Assembly: GCF_007097365.1 (NCBI RefSeq)
Contig: NZ_VJZR01000010.1
Span: forward strand, 62,001-126,000
Source of the DNA: Flavobacterium franklandianum
GTDB lineage: Bacteria; Bacteroidota; Bacteroidia; Flavobacteriales; Flavobacteriaceae
Direction: 5' to 3'
DNA length: 64,000 nt
A program made the position numbers and the translations under genes. The notes under the pieces are model-generated. The model was given only the letters and a program-made list of their open reading frames with translations. It was not told the origin of the DNA and did not search any database. How positions within the stretch are numbered: position 1 is the first letter of the stretch; every line of letters begins with the position of its first letter. Of the stretch, positions 16,901 through 26,227 are shown piece by piece.

Positions 16901-19900
16901 ATGAAAAAAATTTTTACTTTATTGTTTTTTGCAATTGGCCTTCAGGCAATAATTGCACAAACTACAACTTCAAACATTAAAGGTACCGTTAAAAGTAGCA
17001 ATAATGAATTTTTGCCAGAAGCTTCAATTCTTGCAATACATACTCCTACAGGAACTAAATATTCGACAGTTTCGAATTCTGATGGACGTTTTAGTATGTT
17101 GAATATGAAAATTGGTGGACCTTATAAAGTGATTGCAACTTTTGTAGGATATCAAACTCAAGAAATTGCTGATGTATTCCTTGAACTTGGAAAAACTTCG
17201 GCACTTGAATTTGTTTTAGTTAGTGAAAGTCAAAGCTTAAATGAAGTAAAAGTAACTTCAAAAAGCAAAGTCTTCGGAAGTGGTCGAACTGGTGCCGAAA
17301 CTACAATCGGTAGAAAAGAATTATCAACGTTACCCTCTATTTCTAGATCTGCAGAAGATTTTACTCGATTAGAACCCTCTGCGAGTGGAGGTTCATTTGG
17401 TGGTAGAAATGATCAATACAATAACTATTCTTTGAATGGGGCAATTTTTAATAACCCTTTCGGATTAGATGCTGCAACTCCAGGTGGGCAAACAGGGTCA
17501 CAGCCAATTTCATTGGATGCTATTGAACAAATTCAAGTTGCAGTTGCTCCTTATGATGTTACTTTGTCTGGTTTTACTGGCGCATCTGTAAATGCTGTAA
17601 CAAAATCAGGTACAAACGAATTTCACGGAACTGCTTATGGCTATTTCAGAAATGATGCTATGACTGGAAATAGAGTAAAAGGTCAAGATATTGTCGTTCC
17701 AAATTTAGAGCAAACTCAAGCTGGTTTTAGTATTGGTGGACCAATTGTAAAAAATAAATTATTCTTTTTTGCTAATTATGAAATTGATCAACGTAGTGAT
17801 TCAGGTTCAAATGTAGTTGCCAATGATGGAAATAGTACAACTGGTGTAAATGAATCTAGAGTGTTAGCAACAGATTTAATGCACGTTTCTACCGAATTGG
17901 GTAAACTTGGATATAATTCAGGTTCTTATCAAGGTTTTACTCATAATTCTAATTCTAATAAAGGAATTGTAAAGTTTGATTGGAATATTAATGATGATCA
18001 CAAATTAGCTTTCATTTATAACTTTTTAGACGCATCCAAAGACAAACCTGCTCACCCAACAGCTATTCGTCGTAGAGGACCTGATAACAATACAATGCAG
18101 TTTGAAAACTCGGGTTATGAAATAAACAACCAAATTAGTTCATTTTTATTAGAATTGAATTCAAAAATTACTGAAACAATTTCTAATAAATTGCAGGCTG
18201 GTTATACTCATTTTAATGATTTTAGAAACCCGTTTTCTGCACCAGCTCCAGTTATTAGTATCACAAAAGATGGTTCTCCTTATATTATTGCAGGACATGA
18301 ACCATTTTCTATCAATAACAGGTTAGACCAAAAAGTAATTCAAATTACCGATAATTTAAACATTGTTAGAGGAAATCACACATTTACAGCTGGATTTTCT
18401 TTTGAAAAATTCATATTCAAAAATTCATTCAACTTAAAAGGGTATGGTTTTGATGTTTTTGGAAGTGTTGATATGGCTGGTTTTGATGCCAATATAGCTA
18501 GTGGGTATTACGCAACAGCTTTTGCTAGCGCTCAAGCAACATTTGATGCTAAAAATAAATTAGAAGCAGGAACTGATGGTGGTTGGAATTTATCAGAAAC
18601 TACTGTTGGTCAATTAGCATTTTACGTGCAAGATGAATGGAATATTACCGATGATTTTAAATTAATTTATGGGTTAAGAGCGGATAAACCTCTATATTTT
18701 AATACTGCTGATAATATTCAAAAATTTATTGATACCGATAATTCAGAATCATACCTTCCTGGAATCAATTATTATGACCCTAAAGATGGTAGTACTGTGA
18801 ATCTTGATTCGACTGTTCTACCTGGAAATGCTTTATTATGGTCTCCAAGAGTGGGTTTCAACTGGGATGCTAATGGTGAAAAAACAACTCAATTACGTGG
18901 TGGAACGGGTATTTTTACAGGAAGACTTCCATTTGTATGGATAGGAAATCAAGTAAGTGGGATTGATCCATTTTTCTACCAAGTTGTCGATACTGATTTT
19001 AAATTTCCTCAAGTTTGGAGAACAAGTTTAGGTTTTGATCATAAATTTAAAGGAGACTATATATTGACTGTAGATATGTCTTATAACAAAGATTTGAACG
19101 CAGTACATGTTCAGGATTGGGGATTGAAAACACCAACTAGCAAATTAGTAGGCGCTGACGATAGAGCAATTTATGCTGCCGCTGATAAAGGTGTCTGGAC
19201 GGATTTTGGTTTTCCAGCAGATTCTCACGCATATGTATTGACTAATTCTAATAAAGGAAGTGCATTTAATACCTCAGTAAAACTTCAAAAAACGTTTGAT
19301 AATGGATTGTTTGCTAGCGTCGCTTATAACTATTTGAAATCAATGGATGTTAATTCGATTGAAGCTGAGATTACAGGTGATGCATTCAATTTTAACCCAG
19401 CTTTAGGAAATGTAAATAATGATCAACTTTCTAATTCTAAATATGGAGATACACACCGTTTTATTGGTGTAGGTTCAAAAAAATGGAAATATGGAACTGA
19501 TGCTAAGTGGGCAACTACGGTATCCACTTTCTTTGAATATGCTCAGGGAGGACGTTTTAACTACACTTACGGTGGTGATATTAACAATGATGGAGCGTTT
19601 GGAAATGACTTAATTTACATTCCTACATCCGCTGAGATTACTACTATGAGTTTTTCTGGTGCTGGTCAAGGAACAGCATTAGATAAGTACATCAATCAAG
19701 ATGATTATTTGAGTGGACGTAGAGGTCAATATGCTGAACGTTACGGCGCTTTAGCACCTTGGAGAGGTAAATGGGATTTTAAAGTATTACAAGATTATAA
19801 CTTTAAAGTTGGTGCTTCTAAAAAAGTGAATACCATTCAATTAAGTCTTGATGTTTTAAATCTTGGAAATTTATTGAATTCTGATTGGGGTTTAATTCAA

Positions 19901-20050
19901 CAACCTAACAGTGTTCAACCAATAGGTGTAAGTGTAGTAAATAATGTACCCACCTATACTTTTAATGGTGCTCAAACTAAAACATTTAGTTATGATGCTA
20001 GTTTAGCATCAAGATGGCAAGCACAATTTGGCATTAGATATATTTTCTAA
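16901..20050 (+). CDS. TonB-dependent receptor, Oar-like, with carboxypeptidase-regulatory-like domain
   Basis: A 1049-residue outer-membrane protein. It has a signal peptide (1-19), a CarboxypepD_reg-like beta-sandwich (about 22-112: IKGTVKSSNNEFLPEASI, SNSDGRFSM), a TonB plug (about 125-240: ISRSAEDFTRLEPSA, YSLNGAIFNNPFG, IEQIQVAVAPYD, GASVNAVTKSGTNEFHG) and a long beta-barrel ending in an aromatic residue (FGIRYIF). This matches the Oar group, large receptors abundant in Bacteroidota whose ligands are mostly unknown, and no SusD partner lies beside it. It has its own terminator, so it is monocistronic. Confidence 0.9.
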   Translation: MKKIFTLLFFAIGLQAIIAQTTTSNIKGTVKSSNNEFLPEASILAIHTPTGTKYSTVSNSDGRFSMLNMKIGGPYKVIATFVGYQTQEIADVFLELGKTSALEFVLVSESQSLNEVKVTSKSKVFGSGRTGAETTIGRKELSTLPSISRSAEDFTRLEPSASGGSFGGRNDQYNNYSLNGAIFNNPFGLDAATPGGQTGSQPISLDAIEQIQVAVAPYDVTLSGFTGASVNAVTKSGTNEFHGTAYGYFRNDAMTGNRVKGQDIVVPNLEQTQAGFSIGGPIVKNKLFFFANYEIDQRSDSGSNVVANDGNSTTGVNESRVLATDLMHVSTELGKLGYNSGSYQGFTHNSNSNKGIVKFDWNINDDHKLAFIYNFLDASKDKPAHPTAIRRRGPDNNTMQFENSGYEINNQISSFLLELNSKITETISNKLQAGYTHFNDFRNPFSAPAPVISITKDGSPYIIAGHEPFSINNRLDQKVIQITDNLNIVRGNHTFTAGFSFEKFIFKNSFNLKGYGFDVFGSVDMAGFDANIASGYYATAFASAQATFDAKNKLEAGTDGGWNLSETTVGQLAFYVQDEWNITDDFKLIYGLRADKPLYFNTADNIQKFIDTDNSESYLPGINYYDPKDGSTVNLDSTVLPGNALLWSPRVGFNWDANGEKTTQLRGGTGIFTGRLPFVWIGNQVSGIDPFFYQVVDTDFKFPQVWRTSLGFDHKFKGDYILTVDMSYNKDLNAVHVQDWGLKTPTSKLVGADDRAIYAAADKGVWTDFGFPADSHAYVLTNSNKGSAFNTSVKLQKTFDNGLFASVAYNYLKSMDVNSIEAEITGDAFNFNPALGNVNNDQLSNSKYGDTHRFIGVGSKKWKYGTDAKWATTVSTFFEYAQGGRFNYTYGGDINNDGAFGNDLIYIPTSAEITTMSFSGAGQGTALDKYINQDDYLSGRRGQYAERYGALAPWRGKWDFKVLQDYNFKVGASKKVNTIQLSLDVLNLGNLLNSDWGLIQQPNSVQPIGVSVVNNVPTYTFNGAQTKTFSYDASLASRWQAQFGIRYIF

Positions 20051-20071
20051 TTCTCAGAAAAGCTTTAATTT

Positions 20072-20098
20072 AGCCTTCTCAAACGAGAAGGCTTTTTT
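20072..20098 (+). terminator. Rho-independent terminator after the Oar-like receptor
   Basis: AGCCTTCTC and GAGAAGGCT pair perfectly over a 4-base loop and are followed by a run of six T. Confidence 0.92.
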
Positions 20099-20118
20099 AT
20101 ATATTAAAAACCCTCTTG

Positions 20119-20153
20119 AAATCTAATATCCTGAATCTAAAATCTAAAATTAA
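20119..20153 (+). repeat. Array of five 7-bp repeats (AAATCTA type)
   Basis: In-phase heptamers AAATCTA, ATATCCT, GAATCTA, AAATCTA, AAATTAA. They end one base before the GTG start at 20155. The unit resembles the AAATCTG unit of the array at 11308-11356. Confidence 0.7.
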
Positions 20154-20154
20154 A

Positions 20155-20628
20155 GTGAAATACTCCAGATTATCCAAAGAGCAATTCGAGGAATTGCATC
20201 AAGAATTTATTAATTTCCTTGCCACTCAAGCTATCGATAAAGCAGAATGGGACAAAATTAAAATTGAAAAACCAGAAGTAGCCGAACAAGAACTCGATGT
20301 TTTTTCAGATTTAGTTTGGGAAGGAGTTTTATCTAAAACCGAATATTTAGAACATTTTTCTAAAAATCATATTTTCCTTTTCCAATGTTTCGATACTGAT
20401 ATACAATCCATCGTGTTGAAATCATTGGTTCCCGAAACCAATTTTTTGACAAAAGAGGGATTGCAATGGCTGAGCGACAATATGTTTACTGACACTATCG
20501 AAATCAAAACCGGTAAAAAAGTATTTACAGAAGAGCGTAACAGTTCTATTTTTCAATTGATCCAACAAGGAGCCTTTTTAAGCGACGGACAATTATTCAA
20601 ACAAATTATTTCGATTATTGAATCGTAA
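20155..20628 (+). CDS. Conserved Bacteroidota protein, DUF6495-type, GTG start
   Basis: A 157-residue soluble protein with no signal peptide or membrane segment. Starting at the GTG at 20155 gives MKYSRLSKEQFEELHQEF, which fits the family as I remember it; the longer frame from TTG at 20116 would translate the 7-bp repeat array and is rejected. Other conserved-looking parts are AEWDKIKIEKPEVAEQELDVFSDLVW and QGAFLSDGQLFKQI. The function is unknown. It sits alone between the receptor terminator and the metal efflux operon. Confidence 0.75.
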   Translation: MKYSRLSKEQFEELHQEFINFLATQAIDKAEWDKIKIEKPEVAEQELDVFSDLVWEGVLSKTEYLEHFSKNHIFLFQCFDTDIQSIVLKSLVPETNFLTKEGLQWLSDNMFTDTIEIKTGKKVFTEERNSSIFQLIQQGAFLSDGQLFKQIISIIES

Positions 20629-20819
20629 TTTCTTTATTCTCATACTAAGAATAATTATCTCATTTTGATATTGTTGGTTTTAATTAATTGGGAATTTAAT
20701 TTTAAAAACTCAATATTGTTTTATCGTTAATGCAGTAAATACTATCTTTGTAGACAATAATAAAAATTGATTTATTAATCATAAATATTTAAAGTATTCA
20801 AGATAACCAAAAAATTATT

Positions 20820-20827
20820 TACTTTTG
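20820..20827 (+). promoter_or_regulatory. Possible -7 box just upstream of the efflux operon
   Basis: TACTTTTG is a full match to TAnnTTTG and ends five bases before the ATG at 20833. No TTG is found at the right distance upstream. A second exact box, TATCTTTG, lies further upstream near 20745. Confidence 0.35.
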
Positions 20828-20832
20828 CAATT

Positions 20833-21231
20833 ATGATAAAGGAGCAACTCTATATTTATTTTCTTTATACAGCCTGTTTCCTTCAGTTTGGGCACAGCTT
20901 GTTTCCTCATACCCATATTATAGAACATCATCACAATGGAAAACAGCATCATCATCACGAGGAGCAATCGGATGAAAATAGTTTACCTTTATTATTCTCC
21001 CATTTTAATCACACTTCAGACACTTTTTCAAATAGTCACATAGAAGATTTAGTTACCATTGTCAAAGAAGTACCCAATCTGATAGTTGTTTTAAACAGTT
21101 GTTTGTCCTATTCAAATGTGATAGGATATTATACTAAAAAAGAAGTAGTTCGAAACAAAGAACCGCTAATTTTTATTTCTCCTCATTTACTCTCTTTAAA
21201 ATTTCGTGGTCCGCCCACACTTTTTATCTAA
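20833..21231 (+). CDS. Small His-rich exported protein at the head of the metal efflux operon
   Basis: A 132-residue protein with an N-terminal hydrophobic segment (LYIYFLYTACFLQFGHSLF) that could act as signal peptide or anchor. It is followed by a dense His cluster (HTHIIEHHHNGKQHHHHEE, residues about 33-51) and more His at HFNHTSDTFSNSH. Proteins of this kind at the start of RND metal-efflux operons in Bacteroidota are thought to bind divalent metal or copper in the periplasm. I recognise the pattern but not a named family. It precedes the His-rich lipoprotein and the RND genes. Confidence 0.7.
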   Translation: MIKEQLYIYFLYTACFLQFGHSLFPHTHIIEHHHNGKQHHHHEEQSDENSLPLLFSHFNHTSDTFSNSHIEDLVTIVKEVPNLIVVLNSCLSYSNVIGYYTKKEVVRNKEPLIFISPHLLSLKFRGPPTLFI

Positions 21232-21320
21232 ACTATTCAATTTTTGAATAACAGGACACTTATTGCCTTTTTTTGGCTTTAAGTTATTTTCATATATACT
21301 ACTTTCTAAAAACAAAAACA

Positions 21321-21566
21321 ATGAAAAAAGTATTGCTTTCAATGGCGGTTGCAGGAATACTATTTACTGCTTGCAATGGTAAGAAAACCGAAGAACAAGG
21401 ACACGAGCACACCGATGGAGTACATCAACACGCAGACGGTGCAGAGCATCCAAATCACGAAAATGATACAGTAGTCCAAGAAGTATTTACGGTTGGGAAG
21501 GATAGTGTGGCTCCGAAAGAAGTACACGGTCACGAACACAAGGATGGAGAAAAACACGACCATTAA
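21321..21566 (+). CDS. Small His-rich lipoprotein
   Basis: An 81-residue lipoprotein from the ATG at 21321 (MKKVLLSMAVAGILFTAC); the lipobox Cys is residue 18. The mature part is short and carries repeats of His with acidic residues: GHEHTDGVHQHADGAEHPNHEND and, at the end, HGHEHKDGEKHDH. This suggests a low-complexity metal-binding sponge anchored to a membrane. It is followed 64 bases later by the RND adaptor, which ends in a similar GHEH tail. The function is inferred from composition and context. Confidence 0.75.
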   Translation: MKKVLLSMAVAGILFTACNGKKTEEQGHEHTDGVHQHADGAEHPNHENDTVVQEVFTVGKDSVAPKEVHGHEHKDGEKHDH

Positions 21567-21630
21567 TCTATTTTAATGCCTGTGACTATTGGAAGTACAG
21601 GTATTAAATTAACATTTATACTATATAAAA

Positions 21631-23121
21631 ATGATACAAAAAATAATGCTGCTTGGTCTATTCTTTATCGGATTTACGAGTTGCAACAACAAAGAAGAAG
21701 CAAAAGAAGGTTCTGCATTAGAGCCGTTGGCTTACACACTCTACACCAAAAATTCAGAATTGTTTGTCGAGTTTAAACCTTTGGTAGTAGGCGAAACTTC
21801 AAAGTTTGCTGCCCACTTTACTGTTTTGAGTGAAAATTTTAAAGCATTAACCGATGCCACAATTACTGTCAGTTTGATTATTGGAGATCAGGGTATCAAA
21901 AATTCAGTTGCTGCCCCAAGTTCGCCGGGAATATTCCGTTTGGCTTTAAGCCCGAAAACAGCAGGAACAGGAACTTTGGTATTTGATATTCAAACCAAAA
22001 ACTTTACTGATAAAATCACGATTGAAAATGTGATAGTTTATTCTGATGAAAAAACGGCTTTAGCGAAACAGCCAGAAGCAGCAGAAAGTGGCGCTATTTT
22101 TTATTTGAAAGAACAAGCATGGAAAGTGGAATTTGCCAATCAAGCGGTGAAAAAACAAACCTTTAATGATGTTATCAAAACCAGTGGGCAAATTCTTTCC
22201 GCTCCCGGTGACGAAATGATTGTCACCGCAAAAGCAAGTGGTGTGGTTGTGTTTTCAGGCAAAAATACGATTGTGGGTTCTGCCGTAAATTCAGGAAGTT
22301 CCCTTTTTACCATTAGTGGCGGCGATATGACTGAAAGTAATATTGATGCTTCGGTAAAAGAAAACAAAGCCAATTATTTAAAAGCCAAAGCAGATTATGA
22401 GCGTTCTAAATCGCTGGTTGCTGATAAAATTGTTTCTGAAAAAGACCACCAACAAGTAAAATTACAATTTGAAAACGCACAAATTACCTATGCTACTGTT
22501 TCCAAAAATTATGGTTCAAGGGGTCTAAATGTGCCGTCTCCAATGTCGGGTTTTGTTAAAAATGTACTGGTAACCGAAGGGCAGTATGTGCCATCGGGAA
22601 CGCCATTGGTAACAATTTCAAAAAACAAAAAATTGCTTGTTCAAGCCAATGTTTCTCAAAACTACTTTAGTAGATTATCAAGCATAACCTCTGCCAATTT
22701 TAAAACACCTCAAAGTGATGTAGTTTATAACACCACTGCCTTGAACGGAAGAATTATTTCTTACGGGAAAAGTGCATCAGCAGCCACGCCATTTATACCT
22801 GTCACTTTTGAAATTGACAATGCAGGTCAAATGGTTTCGGGATCGATAGTTGAAATTTATTTAAAATCTTCCTCAATTGCAGACGCTTTGGTAGTTCCTG
22901 TTTCCGCTCTTATTGAAGAGCAAGGAATTTTCTATGTGTATGTGCAAACCGGTGGCGAAAGTTTCCAAAAAAGAGAAGTGAAATTAGGCGGCAGTGATGG
23001 CTTGAATGTACAGATTTTATCAGGGATAGTTGAAAACGAAAGAGTGGTTACCAAAGGTGGTTATCAAATCAAGTTATCAAGTGCATCGGGCGCGTTGCCT
23101 GCTCACGGACACGAACATTAA
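21631..23121 (+). CDS. RND efflux periplasmic adaptor (CusB/CzcB type)
   Basis: A 496-residue membrane-fusion lipoprotein (lipobox GFTSC). An extra N-terminal beta domain (about 30-145) precedes the usual barrel-sandwich hybrid with a helical hairpin (NYLKAKADYERSKSLVADKIVSEKDHQQVKLQFENAQ, about 249-285), the lipoyl-like VPSPMSGFVKNVLVTEGQYV and the membrane-proximal domain (ALVVPVSALIEEQGIFYVYV). It links the inner-membrane pump to the outer-membrane channel. The last residues, HGHEH, add a His cluster at the C-terminus like that of the upstream lipoprotein. It is followed by the pump gene after 10 bases. Confidence 0.93.
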   Translation: MIQKIMLLGLFFIGFTSCNNKEEAKEGSALEPLAYTLYTKNSELFVEFKPLVVGETSKFAAHFTVLSENFKALTDATITVSLIIGDQGIKNSVAAPSSPGIFRLALSPKTAGTGTLVFDIQTKNFTDKITIENVIVYSDEKTALAKQPEAAESGAIFYLKEQAWKVEFANQAVKKQTFNDVIKTSGQILSAPGDEMIVTAKASGVVVFSGKNTIVGSAVNSGSSLFTISGGDMTESNIDASVKENKANYLKAKADYERSKSLVADKIVSEKDHQQVKLQFENAQITYATVSKNYGSRGLNVPSPMSGFVKNVLVTEGQYVPSGTPLVTISKNKKLLVQANVSQNYFSRLSSITSANFKTPQSDVVYNTTALNGRIISYGKSASAATPFIPVTFEIDNAGQMVSGSIVEIYLKSSSIADALVVPVSALIEEQGIFYVYVQTGGESFQKREVKLGGSDGLNVQILSGIVENERVVTKGGYQIKLSSASGALPAHGHEH

Positions 23122-23131
23122 TCTGTAACTT

Positions 23132-26100
23132 ATGCTAAATAAAATAATTAAATTTTCGCTGCACAATCGATTTTTTGTAGTGATAGCATCGGTTTTACTA
23201 TTGATTTTTGGAAGTGTTATCTCTTCCAAAATGGAAGTCGATGTGTTTCCAGATTTAACGGCTCCTACTGTAGTTGTGCTTACTGAAGCGCACGGAATGG
23301 CTCCTGAGGAAGTAGAAAAACTAGTTACATTTCCAATTGAAACTTCTGTAAATGGGGCGACTAATGTGAGACGTGTCCGTTCTTCTTCTTCCGCAGGTAT
23401 TTCTATTGTTTGGGTTGAATTTGAATGGAATACCGACATTTACAAAGCACGACAAATTGTTAGTGAAAAAATCACGGCAGTTGCCGATAAATTACCGCAA
23501 GGAGTTGGTAATCCGACAATGGGACCGCAATCTTCCATTATGGGGGAAATAATGCTTGTGAGCGTAACGGCAGACAAGACTTCCCAAATTGATTTGAGAA
23601 CCATTGCCGATTGGACTATTCGACCCCGATTATTAGCCACAGGTGGCGTTTCGCAAGTGGTGGTTATTGGCGGAGAATACAAGCAATATCAAATATTGGC
23701 TTCTCCTCAAAAGATGAATTACTACAATGTTTCGTTAAGCGAATTATTGAAAGCCAGTGAGGAAGCTAATGGCAATTCGTCTGGTGGTTTTATGAATGAA
23801 TACAGTAACGAATATATCGTTAAAGGTATTGGTAGAACCAACGAAATTGAAGCTTTAGGGAAATCAGTCATTAAAATGCAAAATGGAAATCCCATCAAAA
23901 TAGAAGATGTTGCCGAATTAACAATGGGTGCTTCTTTAAAAATTGGTGATGGCTCTTTGAAAGGGGAGCCTGCCGTGATTATGACCGTAATGAAGCAACC
24001 CGCAACCAATACTTTGGAACTCACCAAAACCATTGACGTTGCCATTGCTGACATTCAAAAGAACTTACCCAAAGACGTTCATATCAATACCAAAATTTTC
24101 CGTCAGGCTGATTTCATCAATGCATCCATCAGTAATATTCAAAAAACTTTATTGGAGGGAACCGCTTTTGTCATTATCATTTTGTTTCTGTTTCTGATGA
24201 ATTGGAGAGCCACTTTTATTTCCTTATTGGCTATTCCCATTTCTTTAATTGTAGCCATTTTGACCTTGAAATATCTTGGTTTTACTATCAATACGATGAG
24301 TTTAGGAGGTATGGCTATTGCCATTGGTGATTTAGTGGATGATGCCATTATTGATGTGGAAAATGTTTTTAAACGACTGAAAGAAAATGCACTCAAACCC
24401 AAAGAGGAACAAAAGGACAAACTGACTGTTATTTTTGATGGTTCCTTTGAAATTAGAAGTTCGGTTATTAATGCCACTTTCATTATCATCGTGGCGTTTT
24501 TACCATTGTTCTTTTTATCTGGAATGGAAGGCAAATTGTTAGCGCCGCTTGGCATCGCTTTTATTGTAGCGTTGTTTGCGTCTTTAATTGTATCCATAAC
24601 ACTGACACCAGTATTGGCCAGTTATTTATTGACTAACGACAGAATGCTTTTAAAACAGCACAAAGAAAGTTGGTTGGTTGACCGTTTGCAAAAAGTGTAT
24701 TCCAATGCTTTGAATCGCGCAATGGAAATGAAAAAAACAGTACTTGCCATTGCAGGAGTTTTGTTTTTGGTTGCTTTATTGGCTTTGAGCCAATTGGGAA
24801 GAAGCTTTTTGCCTGAATTCAACGAAGGTTCCTTAGTGGTCAGTGCCGTGAGTTTACCCGGAATATCATTAGAGGAAAGCAACAAGATTGGCACGCAAGT
24901 TGAAAAAGCATTACTTTCTGTGCCTGAAATAAAAATTACCACGCGAAGAACAGGAAGAGCCGAACTCGATGAACACGCACAAGGTGTAAATGCAGCCGAA
25001 ATTGATGCTCCTTTTACACTTGAAGAAAGAAGCAGAGCGGAATTTATGGCAGATGTTCGGGAGAAATTAGCAGGGATTTCGGGAGTAAATATCACAATAG
25101 GGCAACCAATAGGACATCGAATTGACCATATGCTTTCGGGAACACGAGCCAATATCGCCATCAAGATTTTTGGCAACGACCTGAATAAACTCTTTACGCT
25201 GTCCAACGAAATCAAAAATGAAATCCAGAATATAGAGGGATTGGTTGATTTGAGCGTGGAGCAACAAGTAGAAATTCCGCAGATTCAAATCAAAGCCAAA
25301 CGTGTTGTTTTAAACCAATACGGAATTACCATTGGACAGTTTAACGAATTTGTTGATGTGGCTTTTGCAGGAGAAAAGGTGTCTGAAATTTATGAAGGCA
25401 ACAAAACCTTTGATTTGATTGTACGTTTTGATGATGCCAACAAAGGTAAAATCGAGAACATCAAAAATGCGATGATTGATACTTATGACGGCAAAAAAAT
25501 ACCTTTGTATTATGTCGCTGATATTGTGAGCGCATCAGGTCCCAACACCATTAACCGCGAGAATGTGCAACGCAAAACCGTTGTTTCTGGCAATGTATCA
25601 GGTCGTGACCAAAAAAGTGTGGTCGCTGACATTCAGAAAATCATCAACGAAAAAGTAAAATTGCCCGAAGATTATCATATTGAATATGGTGGACAATTTG
25701 AAGCCGAAGCCGAAGCATCAAAAACGTTGGTTTTAACTTCATTTATCTCGTTGTTGATTATATTTTTAATTCTGTATCAGGAATTCAAAAAGGTCAAAAC
25801 GGCTTCGATCATTTTGTTAAATCTGCCGCTGGCTTTAATTGGTGGAGTATTTAGTATTTATTTCACCAGTGGTATTTTGAGTATTCCTGCCATTATCGGT
25901 TTCATCACTTTGTTTGGCGTTGCCACTCGAAACGGAATTTTATTGGTTTCCCATTATGAAACTTTGGAGAAAGAAGGATTGTCGCTTTATGAAACCGTTA
26001 TTCAGGGTTCAAAAGATAGATTAAGTCCAATTTTGATGACGGCTTTAACCGCAGGATTGGCATTAATTCCTTTGGCATTAGCCAGCGATCTGCCCGGGAA

Positions 26101-26227
26101 CGAAATTCAAAGTCCAATGGCGAAAGTTATTTTGGGTGGATTATTAACTTCCACATTACTGAACATTTTTATTGTTCCCATAGTATATTATTTATCTAAC
26201 AGAAAAAATGAAAGAAATGAAAAATAA
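23132..26227 (+). CDS. Heavy-metal efflux RND transporter, CusA/CzcA family
   Basis: A 1031-residue inner-membrane proton antiporter. It has twelve predicted helices and two large periplasmic loops. Helix 4 carries the acidic motif of the HME-RND group, AIGDLVDDAIIDVENVFKRL (about 395-414). Other signatures are VDVFPDLTAPTVVVLTEAHGMAPEEVEKLVTFPIE near the N-terminus, GGVSQVVVIGGE, and the C-terminal GVATRNGILLVSHYE. It pumps cations such as Cu, Ag, Zn, Co or Cd from the periplasm; the metal cannot be told from sequence alone. Its end overlaps the TolC-family gene by 20 bases. Confidence 0.95.
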   Translation: MLNKIIKFSLHNRFFVVIASVLLLIFGSVISSKMEVDVFPDLTAPTVVVLTEAHGMAPEEVEKLVTFPIETSVNGATNVRRVRSSSSAGISIVWVEFEWNTDIYKARQIVSEKITAVADKLPQGVGNPTMGPQSSIMGEIMLVSVTADKTSQIDLRTIADWTIRPRLLATGGVSQVVVIGGEYKQYQILASPQKMNYYNVSLSELLKASEEANGNSSGGFMNEYSNEYIVKGIGRTNEIEALGKSVIKMQNGNPIKIEDVAELTMGASLKIGDGSLKGEPAVIMTVMKQPATNTLELTKTIDVAIADIQKNLPKDVHINTKIFRQADFINASISNIQKTLLEGTAFVIIILFLFLMNWRATFISLLAIPISLIVAILTLKYLGFTINTMSLGGMAIAIGDLVDDAIIDVENVFKRLKENALKPKEEQKDKLTVIFDGSFEIRSSVINATFIIIVAFLPLFFLSGMEGKLLAPLGIAFIVALFASLIVSITLTPVLASYLLTNDRMLLKQHKESWLVDRLQKVYSNALNRAMEMKKTVLAIAGVLFLVALLALSQLGRSFLPEFNEGSLVVSAVSLPGISLEESNKIGTQVEKALLSVPEIKITTRRTGRAELDEHAQGVNAAEIDAPFTLEERSRAEFMADVREKLAGISGVNITIGQPIGHRIDHMLSGTRANIAIKIFGNDLNKLFTLSNEIKNEIQNIEGLVDLSVEQQVEIPQIQIKAKRVVLNQYGITIGQFNEFVDVAFAGEKVSEIYEGNKTFDLIVRFDDANKGKIENIKNAMIDTYDGKKIPLYYVADIVSASGPNTINRENVQRKTVVSGNVSGRDQKSVVADIQKIINEKVKLPEDYHIEYGGQFEAEAEASKTLVLTSFISLLIIFLILYQEFKKVKTASIILLNLPLALIGGVFSIYFTSGILSIPAIIGFITLFGVATRNGILLVSHYETLEKEGLSLYETVIQGSKDRLSPILMTALTAGLALIPLALASDLPGNEIQSPMAKVILGGLLTSTLLNIFIVPIVYYLSNRKNERNEK

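Noticed and set aside
20116-20154. TTG start that would extend the 157-residue protein through the heptamer array
   Set aside because: The residues come from the DNA repeat, and the GTG at 20155 gives the expected N-terminus.
24139-25288. Minus-strand frames of up to 197 residues inside the RND pump gene
   Set aside because: They mirror a strongly conserved pump sequence and show no recognisable domain.
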